This document shows, in pieces, positions 42,565 to 51,424 of a DNA stretch of 64,000 bases. Source of the stretch: Pseudoxanthomonas yeongjuensis (GTDB taxonomy: Bacteria > Pseudomonadota > Gammaproteobacteria > Xanthomonadales > Xanthomonadaceae); assembly GCF_010093345.1 (NCBI RefSeq), contig NZ_PDWT01000004.1, positions 124,001-188,000 on the forward strand, in the 5' to 3' direction. The notes below the pieces were generated by a model. That model searched no databases. It was given only the letters and a program-made list of their open reading frames with translations, and was not told the origin of the DNA. A program made the position numbers and the translations under genes. Each line of letters starts with the position of its first letter. Position 1 is the first letter of the stretch.

Positions 42565-43734
42565 TCAGGATACTGGCCCCTTGTTTGCTAATCCACGCTG
42601 ACCGGCCGTTACGTCCACTGACGGCTCTGGGGCGCCAGCTATTCTCGTGTTGGCTGGCTGAGTGGGTAGTGCCTGCGTTGTCTGTTGGCTATTCTGTGGC
42701 GCCGATGCAATATGTGATCCATTCCCCCCCTGATATCCTGACTCGCCAGGACGATGGCCTACAGCACCTCCACCGCCACCAAATTGAGAGTACGCCATAA
42801 ACTGGCCTAAGGTCCCTTGGAAAAACATCGCCGCCATGGGTGGCGCACTGATGATCAAGGCCGTGAGAATCAGGCCCATACCGCCCTGCTGCATCGCCTG
42901 GCTGGTCATGCCGTCGCTGAAATTCTCACCCAGCAGAGAACCCGCCAGAGCGGTAGTCCAAAATGCGGCGGCCACCCGGGTGACCATCGCCAAGGCGATC
43001 GACACCATGGCGCTGAGCACCGCCATCGAGAACATCGTGCCTATGCCATACAAAAGCCATCGCTGGAACAATGGTTTGGTCTGATCGAACAGCAGGCACA
43101 GGATGAAGATTGGACCTAGTCCGATAAACAAGGCCATGGCGACCTCATACAACAACAACATCGTACCTCCGGTAATCGCCGGGCCACCGGCACCTATACC
43201 TATGAACCACATGGCACGCGTCTTCTGACCGTCCAGGGTTGGGTCACCCATGACGTCCAGCCCATCGATGCTCGACAGGGCAACCTGCATCCAGGCCAGG
43301 TTCTTGTCGATCTGATCTTCCGGGGACTCATCATCGCCCGTCACTACATGGTTGATCTCGTTCTTGACATCCTCGTTGAGGAATTTATGCAGGTCCGAGC
43401 CGAACATGGCCATTGTGGTGGCAGCTGTGAGAATGAATACCGCTCTCAGCGAGCTCGTCACCAGCGCCATCATCGAATCACGCGACTGGCCCGTCACGAT
43501 GCGATAGCCCTGGATCATGATCCATAGCGTCAGTAGGGTAAGCGCAATGCCGCCTACCCATTGCATGGCATTGCCCATCAGGCTGATACCGAAATCGCGT
43601 ATCTCTTCCCGCAGGTACGTCAGGATGAGCCGGAAGAAGACGAAGTCCCCGACGGACTGCACTTTCGGATGGAGCCACTCCAGCCATCCATTGCTTCCCA
43701 GCAATCCACCCACGATATCAACTCCCCTGCTCAT
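42565..43734 (-). CDS. virB6: T4SS inner-membrane protein VirB6
   Basis: A 389-residue polytopic protein of the VirB6/TrbL family, part of the inner-membrane complex. About six hydrophobic segments are seen, including WVGGIALTLLTLWIMIQGY, MLLLYEVAMALFIGLGPIFI and GLILTALIISAPPMAAMFF. The motif GLGPIFILCLLFDQTKPLFQ is the conserved VirB6 core. The C-terminal 70 residues are Gly/Gln/Pro-rich and probably disordered. It lies 60 bases after virB5. Confidence 0.92.
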   Translation of the reverse strand: MSRGVDIVGGLLGSNGWLEWLHPKVQSVGDFVFFRLILTYLREEIRDFGISLMGNAMQWVGGIALTLLTLWIMIQGYRIVTGQSRDSMMALVTSSLRAVFILTAATTMAMFGSDLHKFLNEDVKNEINHVVTGDDESPEDQIDKNLAWMQVALSSIDGLDVMGDPTLDGQKTRAMWFIGIGAGGPAITGGTMLLLYEVAMALFIGLGPIFILCLLFDQTKPLFQRWLLYGIGTMFSMAVLSAMVSIALAMVTRVAAAFWTTALAGSLLGENFSDGMTSQAMQQGGMGLILTALIISAPPMAAMFFQGTLGQFMAYSQFGGGGGAVGHRPGESGYQGGNGSHIASAPQNSQQTTQALPTQPANTRIAGAPEPSVDVTAGQRGLANKGPVS

Positions 43735-43794
43735 CTTTGCTCTTATCCTTTAAAAGCCACCGCTTTGACTATCGAAAATCTCATTGAAGAAAAT

Positions 43795-44568
43795 TCAGTC
43801 GCCGACTTCCAAGGCAGTCTTCAGTGCCGCGGTTTTCACGAAAGCGCCGAGCATTCCCTGCTTTCCCTTCAGAGCACCCTGCGTCAAGGTTCGTTGGGTG
43901 CCTTCAAGCGTCTCTACATATGCGTCATAAGTCGTAATCTGCGACTGGTAATTCTGGAAGTTCAAAGCGATCGAGTTATTCATTTGTGCGGACTTGCTGG
44001 TGGTGCCTTCGACGGTGCCTTGATTGTTGTTGGCATTGCGCTCGTTCTCTATCTCCTTGAGCATGTCTTCCATCTTCGGCACGTTGTCCTTCATGAATTT
44101 AACCGTGAGGTTGTACTTCATGTTTTGCACGCGCTGTATGTTCCCGCATATCTGCTTTTGCTGTTCGTAGATGTTTCCGGAGCTATTGAGGCTGATCATC
44201 TTGGTCAAACTACCGAGACTGAATCCAGAACCACAGCGCTCGGCCACCATGTAAGTGTTTTCGTCAACCGGCTCCAGGTTCACGCCCTTGTCCAGGCCCA
44301 TTGACATCGTGAGACCCTTCATCATCACAAGTTGTTGCAAGTAGTGATCCCAAGTCTGCTTCCACTGCGCACCTTCCTTCCCCCATTGCGCAGCTGTCTT
44401 GCCCCACTCCCCAAACCAGCTCGTCAAAGTGGAGCTTATGTGAGCCGCATCCGTCACGGGAATAATGGCTTGCGCATTGCCCGCTGCCACCATCATGGTC
44501 GCGAGCAGAGACAAGGCGAGCGGGCGACTACTATTGCGCTTGTTCGCAGATGACAATTCAGCTTTCAT
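43795..44568 (-). CDS. virB5: T4SS minor pilin-like protein VirB5
   Basis: A 257-residue exported protein with a signal peptide ending AAGNAQA near residue 34. The mature part is mostly helical with a Trp-rich start (LTSWFGEWGKTAAQWGKEG, WKQTWDHYLQQLVMMKGL). Long amphipathic helices follow, as in VirB5/TraC pilus-tip proteins. Two cysteines (AERCGSG, KQICGNI) may form a disulfide. VirB5 family members are poorly conserved, and the call rests on fold type plus position between virB4 and virB6. Confidence 0.85.
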   Translation of the reverse strand: MKAELSSANKRNSSRPLALSLLATMMVAAGNAQAIIPVTDAAHISSTLTSWFGEWGKTAAQWGKEGAQWKQTWDHYLQQLVMMKGLTMSMGLDKGVNLEPVDENTYMVAERCGSGFSLGSLTKMISLNSSGNIYEQQKQICGNIQRVQNMKYNLTVKFMKDNVPKMEDMLKEIENERNANNNQGTVEGTTSKSAQMNNSIALNFQNYQSQITTYDAYVETLEGTQRTLTQGALKGKQGMLGAFVKTAALKTALEVGD

Positions 44569-44654
44569 TGCTTTCTCCTATAGTCCGTAGCCATAGCACG
44601 TGAACAAATTTTCCACTGATCTTTCGCCGAAACCTTGACTCATTGAAATAATCG

Positions 44655-47111
44655 TTATGCGATGGCTTTTCGCCCTTCGGGAGATCTTGTACTGCTCTTT
44701 CCAGATCCCTTCCGGCTGGCGTAGAACTGTTCAAGCCACTGCTCCGGGCGCAGCTCATCGGATTCAATGCCCTCTACGCGGGCTCGTTCTGCCAGCACCT
44801 GATGCATGATCTCAATGTTGTCTGTCGAAGCCGAAATCACTGCCAATGCATCGTCCATACCACGCAGGTTGAGCTGGCACACGCTGGAGGCGTGACCTTG
44901 CTTGACCAGGAAGCAGCGTGAGCGCTCGTCCAGGCTGACGACCACCTGGTATTCGGCTTCGGTCAGCTTGAGGCCATTGATGTAGTCATCTCGGCTGGCA
45001 TTAGGGTTTGGCAGCAGGATCATGGTCGCGGTCTGCTCGATCAGGGCGGCAGCGATATCGCTGGCCAACGCGTCTTCCGGGCTTTGGGTGGCGAAGATGC
45101 CCAAGCCATTCTGTTTGCGGATGGTCTTCTGCTTGTTCTTGGCGAACTCCTTGAGGCCGCCCTTACCGTCGAGGATCTTCCAGAATTCGTCCATCACATA
45201 GATCAACGGGCGTCCGTCGATCAAGGCCTCCAGGCGATGCAGCAGGTAATTGATCACCGGCACACGCACTTCGGGGTTGTCGATGATGTCGGTGTAATCG
45301 AAGCCGATGATGTTGGCTTTCTGCATGTCGATGGTGTCCACGGGGTTGTCGAACACCCAGCCGTGGGAATTGCCTGCCGTCCAGCGGCGCATGCGCGCGA
45401 ACAATCCATCGTCGCCCATGTTGGGCAGGCTCTTCTGGAAATTCGTCATGTTGCGCAAATGCATCGGCGTATCGAGCATGTTCTCGACCGCCCGGAAGAT
45501 GTCTTCCTCGTCGCGCGAGGTATAGCTGAGCTTTCCCGCCAGCACCTTGATCAGGTCGGCCAGGAACTGCACGTTGGCTTCATTGCGTTCGCAATGGAAG
45601 GGATTGAATCCGGTAGGACGACCGTTCTCAAGAGCCAGATAATTTCCGCCACACGCACGCACGAAAATTTCCGCGCCCCGGTCCTTGTCGAAAAAGAAGA
45701 TCGTCGGCGAGGGCTTCAGCTTCTGCACCTGGCTGAGCAGGAAATTGATCAACGCGGTCTTGCCGGTACCGGACTTTCCGATGACCATGGTGTTGGCGAT
45801 CGCCTTCTCACCCAATGAGTTCTCCGCAGGATGCGTGGCGTGGAAATTGAAGTAATACGGCTGGCCATTCGTGGTCTGCAGAGTGGTTACGCAATCGCCC
45901 CACGGATTGTTGTCCTTCTTTCCGGAAGCGAAGTTGTGCAGCGGCGAGAGACCCAGGAAATTGAGCGAACTTACGTTGGCGATTCGGGTACGGAATTTCC
46001 AGTTTCCTGGCAATTGCGAGTAGAACGACGAGACCACGGCCAGGTCTTCCTTGGCCGAGACAAAACCAGCATTCGACAATTCGGCGCGCGCAGTGGCGAT
46101 GTTCTGCGAGAGCTTCTCCTGGCTATCGGCGTAGACGCCCAGGGTGAAATGGTACTCACCAAGAACGAAATTTCCCGAAGCCAGCTGATCCATCGCATGG
46201 TCCAGCTCCACGATCTGGCTTACCGCCTTGTCGCCGGAGGAGATCATCATGCCCTTGGTGCGATCAAGCACCTTGAGTGCGTCCTGCCTGCCCATCGGGC
46301 TGAAGGAGTGGGTGATTACGTAATCGAAATCCAGGTATTTGAGCCCATTGAGGATGCCCGGGTAGGTTCCGTCCGTATATTCCTTGATGTTGAGGATGGC
46401 GCCGAAGTGATTGACGCCATTGGGGGTGTTGATGATGAAGTCGCCGGTCTTGTCCGAGAACATATGGCGACTTACCGGCAAATAGCTGTGCACCGGCGAT
46501 TGCAACACGGGCACCGGCTCATCGATGCGATTGAGCAGGTAACCGAAGAATTCCAGCGCTTCAGAGAACACGATTCCGTTGCTGGCTTCGTACATCCCCA
46601 GTCGATAGGGAGAATAATCCTTGAGCACCGCTTCGACATTGCCTGCGAGTTCCTGGATCTTGCCGATCGCCTGGTCCTGTTCGGACTGCAACTGGGCGGT
46701 ATTCGTCGATTTCTCGACGAAGCGCTTCCCCGTCACCACAGGCCTATAGATCATGGTGAGGTAAAGCTCGTTCTGCATGATCTTCTGCGAGGACAGGGCC
46801 TCGAAATAGGCATCCGACATCTGCTGGTTGAAGGACTGCTCGAACAGACTGCTGTCCTTGATCCGGCGCTTGCGGCGCACGTCGTGCACCCAGAAAGCCA
46901 CGTTCACGAAATCCGGTGCGCGCAGGGTTTGCAGCATGCGGTTGAACGTATTGTGGCGGTGTTCTATCTCCCACTCTTCCCGGCCCACGAACGGCAGCCC
47001 ACCCAAGTGCCAAACCAGCAGGTAATCGCCACCCGTGGTCTTCAGTACCGATGGCGATACATGGGTCGAGAACGGTATGAACTCGCTGATGGAGGCATCT
47101 GGGTTGAACAT
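44655..47111 (-). CDS. virB4: T4SS ATPase VirB4
   Basis: An 818-residue ATPase, the largest component of the apparatus, energising pilus assembly and secretion. Walker A is VIGKSGTGKTALINFLLSQV and Walker B is LIYVMDEFWKIL, with the CagE/TrbE/VirB family N-terminal domain (YLLVWHLGGLPFVGREEWE). The arginine-rich C-terminal motifs ATQSPEDALASDIAAALIEQ are typical. The length fits. It starts 109 bases after virB3. Confidence 0.96.
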   Translation of the reverse strand: MFNPDASISEFIPFSTHVSPSVLKTTGGDYLLVWHLGGLPFVGREEWEIEHRHNTFNRMLQTLRAPDFVNVAFWVHDVRRKRRIKDSSLFEQSFNQQMSDAYFEALSSQKIMQNELYLTMIYRPVVTGKRFVEKSTNTAQLQSEQDQAIGKIQELAGNVEAVLKDYSPYRLGMYEASNGIVFSEALEFFGYLLNRIDEPVPVLQSPVHSYLPVSRHMFSDKTGDFIINTPNGVNHFGAILNIKEYTDGTYPGILNGLKYLDFDYVITHSFSPMGRQDALKVLDRTKGMMISSGDKAVSQIVELDHAMDQLASGNFVLGEYHFTLGVYADSQEKLSQNIATARAELSNAGFVSAKEDLAVVSSFYSQLPGNWKFRTRIANVSSLNFLGLSPLHNFASGKKDNNPWGDCVTTLQTTNGQPYYFNFHATHPAENSLGEKAIANTMVIGKSGTGKTALINFLLSQVQKLKPSPTIFFFDKDRGAEIFVRACGGNYLALENGRPTGFNPFHCERNEANVQFLADLIKVLAGKLSYTSRDEEDIFRAVENMLDTPMHLRNMTNFQKSLPNMGDDGLFARMRRWTAGNSHGWVFDNPVDTIDMQKANIIGFDYTDIIDNPEVRVPVINYLLHRLEALIDGRPLIYVMDEFWKILDGKGGLKEFAKNKQKTIRKQNGLGIFATQSPEDALASDIAAALIEQTATMILLPNPNASRDDYINGLKLTEAEYQVVVSLDERSRCFLVKQGHASSVCQLNLRGMDDALAVISASTDNIEIMHQVLAERARVEGIESDELRPEQWLEQFYASRKGSGKSSTRSPEGRKAIA

Positions 47112-47220
47112 GCGCTTTGTGTACTGCCGTTGGTTTCCTGTTTATTCCGATCACACCCTGCATGGAGCTCGACTTGCAGGGCACTCCCCGACCGGGCGGC
47201 CATGTTGGCCGCCCGGTTTG

Positions 47221-47526
47221 CTACTTGCCCGCCGGCTTCTGCCGATAGCTGTTGGGTGAGAACACCCACATACCCGAATGATGCTGTTTGTTCCGGGCCC
47301 TGAACTTGAATTGCCAACGTAGACCGATCAGACGAAAGATCATTTCGTCGCGTCGTGCCATCTGCCGCATCACGAACATGACCACGGGCAACATCAACAG
47401 GAACAGCAGATTGAAGTACATCGCAAACAGCAGGCACCCGCCGGCCACCATGAAGAAGGGCATGTAGGGAACGCCCAAGAACATGGCCGGACGGGTGCAG
47501 CCGCGGAAAAGTACGTTCTTTTGCAT
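47221..47526 (-). CDS. virB3: T4SS protein VirB3
   Basis: A 101-residue inner-membrane protein. The N-terminal LFRGCTRPAMFLGVPYMPFF is the conserved VirB3 signature. Two adjacent hydrophobic segments follow (residues about 17-50), then a basic cytoplasmic tail (IGLRWQFKFRARNKQ). VirB3 associates with VirB4 in pilus biogenesis. It lies 22 bases after virB2. Confidence 0.93.
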   Translation of the reverse strand: MQKNVLFRGCTRPAMFLGVPYMPFFMVAGGCLLFAMYFNLLFLLMLPVVMFVMRQMARRDEMIFRLIGLRWQFKFRARNKQHHSGMWVFSPNSYRQKPAGK

Positions 47527-47548
47527 TTAAGGTCAGCAAGGTAGCCAG

Positions 47549-47908
47549 TTAGACGCAGGCACCGCCATCGGCACCCATCAGCATCCTGGCCAATTGGCCA
47601 GCGGCGCCAATCAACAGACCGCCAATGAGGATCGGCGCCACGTCGGCGATGCGCTTGTGCGCGAAAGCGATCTGGTACCCGGCGAAAATGATGGCGATGG
47701 TCACTACCGCGATGGAAGCGATGTTGAGCAGGCCTTTGATATTCTCGAAGAAGCCACACACCTTGGTATCGGCGCCTCCGAAATCAGCAGGTGCCGCCAT
47801 CACCATTTCGGGAACGATCAGGGCACCTACGAACAGGACGGCCATGAAGAATGCGGAGAAAACGCTCTTGACCTGATGCTCGATTGCCTTGGACATGACT
47901 GGTTTCAT
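47549..47908 (-). CDS. virB2: T4SS major pilin VirB2
   Basis: A 119-residue propilin. The start MKPVMSKAIEHQ is set by the strong AAGGAG ribosome-binding site seven bases upstream, although the frame is open further. A long signal ends at about MVMAAPADFG. The mature pilin contains two hydrophobic helices (LLNIASIAVVTIAIIFAGYQ and VAPILIGGLLIGAAGQLARM) joined by a short basic loop, the VirB2 pattern. Two cysteines (KVCGFF, GGACV) could form a disulfide. Confidence 0.94.
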   Translation of the reverse strand: MKPVMSKAIEHQVKSVFSAFFMAVLFVGALIVPEMVMAAPADFGGADTKVCGFFENIKGLLNIASIAVVTIAIIFAGYQIAFAHKRIADVAPILIGGLLIGAAGQLARMLMGADGGACV

Positions 47909-47969
47909 GGTGGATCTCCTTGTGGATTGTGTGTTGTGGAACAGGGGCGTTTCCGGGGGATGACTTGCT

Positions 47970-48728
47970 CTAGAAGACGAATGCGGTATCGGTGGATGGC
48001 ATGCCGGCATCGGTTGCGGCTTCGTCCACGGCGACTGGCCTTTGCGCTGGTTGCTGAGCCAACGCTACTGCGCCTGCAGCGACAGGGGCCTGTGCAGGTA
48101 CGGATTCCAGGATCACAGGCCCGGCGGGCGCAGGATCCTGCATGGGCTTCGGGGGTTCGGTGGTGGCGATCACGCGTTGCATGCCCGGCTGTACAGGCGC
48201 GGCATAAACCGGATAACGGGTAATGCCTACCGAGCGACGCGATGGCCGGCTCACTACCGGAATAGGCCCTGCCGCATCGATCGTCGCAGGCGCCACGCCG
48301 CGCATCGATGCGTAGATCTTCTGCACGTAACCGTGCCGGTAGCCGGTAACGAAATTACCGGAGTAGTAGCAGCTGAAGGATTTACCCCAGTCCCCACCGG
48401 AGCGACTGTAGCAATCGGCCAGGATGCGTGAACCCGCCTGCAGGTTGGGACAGACCTGGAATGCCTTTTCGTAGGAATCGAGTCCGTACTTGCCCAGGTT
48501 GTAACGATTCACCTGGGCCAGACCGATCGAGAAGTTGTAGCCACGGCTCTCGAGCATGCGCACGGTCGACAGCGCTTCCGGAAGGTTCTGCGGCTGCCGG
48601 ACCAGATGCCCGCCGACTACCCCGATCGCAAACTGATTGCGGGAAGACTCGACGCGCACGACATGGTGCATGACATCAAGCGGGACCGCCAGATCAGGAC
48701 AATTCATCAGCTCCATGCCAAGTATCAC
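47970..48728 (-). CDS. virB1: T4SS lytic transglycosylase VirB1
   Basis: A 252-residue protein opening the peptidoglycan for the apparatus. The SLT-type domain has candidate catalytic Glu in HHVVRVESSRNQFAIGVVGG and NFSIGLAQVNRYNLGKYGL. The C-terminal 100 residues are Pro/Ala-rich and disordered. No signal peptide is visible, as I recall for Xanthomonas VirB1 also. Start could be ATG 48728 or ATG 48716. It heads the second block of the cluster (virB1-virB6), 61 bases ahead of virB2. Confidence 0.93.
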   Translation of the reverse strand: MILGMELMNCPDLAVPLDVMHHVVRVESSRNQFAIGVVGGHLVRQPQNLPEALSTVRMLESRGYNFSIGLAQVNRYNLGKYGLDSYEKAFQVCPNLQAGSRILADCYSRSGGDWGKSFSCYYSGNFVTGYRHGYVQKIYASMRGVAPATIDAAGPIPVVSRPSRRSVGITRYPVYAAPVQPGMQRVIATTEPPKPMQDPAPAGPVILESVPAQAPVAAGAVALAQQPAQRPVAVDEAATDAGMPSTDTAFVF

Positions 48729-48820
48729 CGCGCACCTCCCTATACACGCTTTCCAACATCCGACGACCAGTCAGCCATCAGACCGATGAACTGAAACTCG
48801 CACTATCCTTGTGTTTTCAT

Positions 48821-48861
48821 ATTTCATTAGCCCCATTGAGATGTCAATGGGCCAATGAAAT
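48821..48861. promoter_or_regulatory. Long imperfect inverted repeat between virB11 and virB1
   Basis: Inner stem CCCATTGA/TCAATGGG with loop GATG is extended by ATTTCATT/AATGAAAT, a 41-base two-part palindrome. It lies about 95 bases upstream of virB1, between the two halves of the virB cluster, and could be a repressor site or a processing/attenuation hairpin. There is no T-run. Confidence 0.6.
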
Positions 48862-48899
48862 GTCTGACGAGGCTCACTCTTTGCCGACGATCCGTTTCA

Positions 48900-49097
48900 T
48901 TACGCAAACCGCATCACAAATTTCAAACGATGGGCTGACTCGATTACGTTGCAGGACGCATCAGCACCCAATACGCCAACAGAAGTAACCAGGTTACCCA
49001 ACATTTTTGTTGCATGAGCAACCAGATCGGCGAACAGGAACTTCCCGAGAGGTACTGCCGGGCCGGTCATGGCCATCCATTGCCGCGGCATGTTCAT
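48900..49097 (-). CDS. Possible small gene translationally coupled to virB11
   Basis: A 65-codon frame whose ATG overlaps the virB11 stop (ATGA), the same coupling used by virB8-virB9-virB10. The product begins MNMPRQWMAMTGPAVPLGKF, is moderately hydrophobic and has one Cys. No signal peptide or family is recognised. Support is limited to the overlap and the absence of any other gene in the virB11-virB1 gap. The remaining 171 bases up to virB1 hold only the 48821 inverted repeat. Confidence 0.45.
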   Translation of the reverse strand: MNMPRQWMAMTGPAVPLGKFLFADLVAHATKMLGNLVTSVGVLGADASCNVIESAHRLKFVMRFA

Positions 49098-50131
49098 TCC
49101 ACGAAATTCCGTTCGGGATTGAAATCAATGCCGGTGATATAGCGCTGTCCTGCATGCGCCTTGATGTGGACCAGGATATCGATGGTCATCAGCAGCAGGC
49201 GCTTGATGATCGCGAACTCCAACCCTGCTCCTTCCGTCGATGCCTTGACCATCAGGGCGAGCTGGTCCCAGGTCTGGATGGTGCTGCCGGCGTGGCAGCT
49301 GGTGATCGAACCCGGGTGCCCGGACGCGCAATTGCGGATGAAGTAGAAAGACTCATCGCCGCGCAACTCGGCCAGGATGATCCGGTCGGGCTTCATGCGC
49401 AGGCATGCCTCCATGCAGCTCTTGGCGGTGACGTTGCTGGTGCTCTGGCCGCCCTTCGAATAAAGCAGATGCACGGCATTGGGCTGGCTGATGAACAATT
49501 CCCTGGCATCCTCGATGGTCACCAGCCGTTCGCTCTCGGGAATATGGTTGACCAGCGATTTCATGAAAGTGGTCTTGCCGCTGCCGGTGGCGCCGGAAAC
49601 CACGATGTTCTTCTTGTACAGCACCGCCTTCTTGAAGAACTCGGCGTAGTTGCGCGAATACTTCAATTCAAGCAATTCGCGGTCATGGTCGCTCAGGGTG
49701 TGGCCCTGCTCCAGGATCTGGTCGAAAAACCCGTCTTCCTGGTATTGCAGCAGGGTCTTGGTATGTTTCGACGGCAGACGGATGGTGATGGACACCTTGC
49801 CCGCATCGCAGGCCGGTGGGATCACGAACTGCGCGCGTTGCCCGGTCGGGAAGGTCAACGAGACCACCGGGTCGGTATCGGTGATGCGCTGGCCGGTGTT
49901 GCTTTCATTCACCACAGCTGTGCAGAACTGGCGCGCGCGCTCGTAATTGAGGCCTGGCACCTCGACGCACTGCCAGCCTTCCCTGGTTTCCAGATAGACC
50001 TCGCCAGGCTTGTTGATGCAGATTTCCGTGACATCCGGGGAACTCATGTAATCGAGGATGCCCAGCACGTCGTACTGGTAGTTCAGGAACTCGTTCGAAA
50101 CCCGGGCGACCGGCGAATTATCGATATCCAT
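49094..50131 (-). CDS. virB11: T4SS ATPase VirB11
   Basis: A 345-residue hexameric secretion ATPase. Walker A is VVSGATGSGKTTFMKSLVNH, with LVTIEDARELF (Asp box), LRMKPDRIILAELRGDESF (Walker B region) and HPGSITSCHAGSTIQTWDQL (His box). The N-terminal domain begins YQYDVLGILDYMSSPDVTEI. It belongs to the GspE/VirB11/PilT family and powers substrate translocation. It lies 15 bases after virB10. Confidence 0.96.
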   Translation of the reverse strand: MDIDNSPVARVSNEFLNYQYDVLGILDYMSSPDVTEICINKPGEVYLETREGWQCVEVPGLNYERARQFCTAVVNESNTGQRITDTDPVVSLTFPTGQRAQFVIPPACDAGKVSITIRLPSKHTKTLLQYQEDGFFDQILEQGHTLSDHDRELLELKYSRNYAEFFKKAVLYKKNIVVSGATGSGKTTFMKSLVNHIPESERLVTIEDARELFISQPNAVHLLYSKGGQSTSNVTAKSCMEACLRMKPDRIILAELRGDESFYFIRNCASGHPGSITSCHAGSTIQTWDQLALMVKASTEGAGLEFAIIKRLLLMTIDILVHIKAHAGQRYITGIDFNPERNFVE

Positions 50132-50146
50132 GCCGGTCCACCCGCA

Positions 50147-51424
50147 TCAGTTGCGTGCCAGCACGCCGGAAAAATCGACGTCCTTGGCCACATAGATGTT
50201 GACGACGGTTCCCTGGTTGATCGTGACCGTAGCCGGTCGGCTCGCATAACGATCCACCGCCTGATTCGCCAGGCGCTCGACGGTGCGGGCGGTATTGCTC
50301 TGGAAAGGCTGCTCGATCACATGCCCACCACTGGTAACCGTGGTGGTGGTGGGACCGTTCTTCTCGCCCGCATACTTGAAGGCATCGCTGAGCAGACTGA
50401 TGAACAGGGCGGCGCTGATCTTGCTACCCCAGTGGGAATTCAATTTTCCCGGATGGCCGGCGCTACCCAGGTTGTCGATGCCCGGGCTGGCCATGCTCAC
50501 ATCGATACCGTTGGGGGTCGTGATCCTGTCCCATATCACCGAGACGCGCGGAAACTTAGGATCCTGCACGTCGTAGCTGCCCAGCATCTTCGACCCCTTC
50601 GGCAACAGCAGGCGGCGGCCGTTGATCGAATAGACCGGCTCGGTCACCAGACATGAGGTGAAGCCGGGAATGTCGGTGATGATCCTGGTCTCGAGCACGC
50701 AACGGATATAGGTGCCCCGCACCAGCAATGCATCCGGCTTGTTGATGTACTGGGCGCTGGTGGCTTCGGCCGGCTGGAGTTTCTGGTCAGCGGGGTTTTG
50801 CTGGTTCCCGGGCAAAGTCGCGAGCATGGCCTGTACATAGGGGTCTGGCTGTTTGCCCTGGGATCCGCCCCCGGCATCACTGCCGTCCGCGTTCGCCATC
50901 CTGCGCTCCATCAAGGTCGGCTCGCGCGGTCCCGTAGGCACCTGCCCATAATCCGGCGGGTAAGCCGGCTGCATGGCAGGCTGCTGCGGCAGCGGAGGCA
51001 TCTCGACCTGGCTGCTCTGAGCGAGTTCGATCGGTGCCACTTCCTGGACCGGCACCTCTCCTTCTGGCGCTCTTGGCAGCTCCGGAATCACCACTGCCTC
51101 TTCGCGCGGCTTGGTCGTTTCGCCCTTGCCCGAAGTTGCGCTCTTGAACATCCAGAACGCCGCCACGATCAGCAGGGCCACGATGCCCGCCAGGAACACC
51201 AGCGCCTTGCGATTCAGGCGCTGGAGTTCGTTGGACTTCAGCGTAGGGGCATTGGCGTCGAGGTCCGGCGGCGGCGCATTGCGCTGATTGGCGTAGTAGG
51301 GATTTTCGCCCCGGTCGTCCTGGCCCGAATCGCGATAGGAATCCCGTCGGGGATCTCGTTGGGAATCCGACTCTTCATCGTCGTGGGGCCGGCCGGTCTG
51401 GTTGGGAGGTAGGTTCTGGTTCAC
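50147..51424 (-). CDS. virB10: T4SS core-complex protein VirB10
   Basis: A 425-residue protein spanning both membranes. It has a charged cytoplasmic tail (residues 1-70), a membrane helix at about 73-93 (ALVFLAGIVALLIVAAFWMF) and a Pro-rich periplasmic stretch. The C-terminal beta-barrel domain runs from about 205 (VRGTYIRCVLETRIITDIPG ... LLLPKGSKMLGSYDV). It forms the outer-membrane pore with VirB7 and VirB9. The start overlaps the virB9 stop (ATGA). Confidence 0.96.
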   Translation of the reverse strand: MNQNLPPNQTGRPHDDEESDSQRDPRRDSYRDSGQDDRGENPYYANQRNAPPPDLDANAPTLKSNELQRLNRKALVFLAGIVALLIVAAFWMFKSATSGKGETTKPREEAVVIPELPRAPEGEVPVQEVAPIELAQSSQVEMPPLPQQPAMQPAYPPDYGQVPTGPREPTLMERRMANADGSDAGGGSQGKQPDPYVQAMLATLPGNQQNPADQKLQPAEATSAQYINKPDALLVRGTYIRCVLETRIITDIPGFTSCLVTEPVYSINGRRLLLPKGSKMLGSYDVQDPKFPRVSVIWDRITTPNGIDVSMASPGIDNLGSAGHPGKLNSHWGSKISAALFISLLSDAFKYAGEKNGPTTTTVTSGGHVIEQPFQSNTARTVERLANQAVDRYASRPATVTINQGTVVNIYVAKDVDFSGVLARN

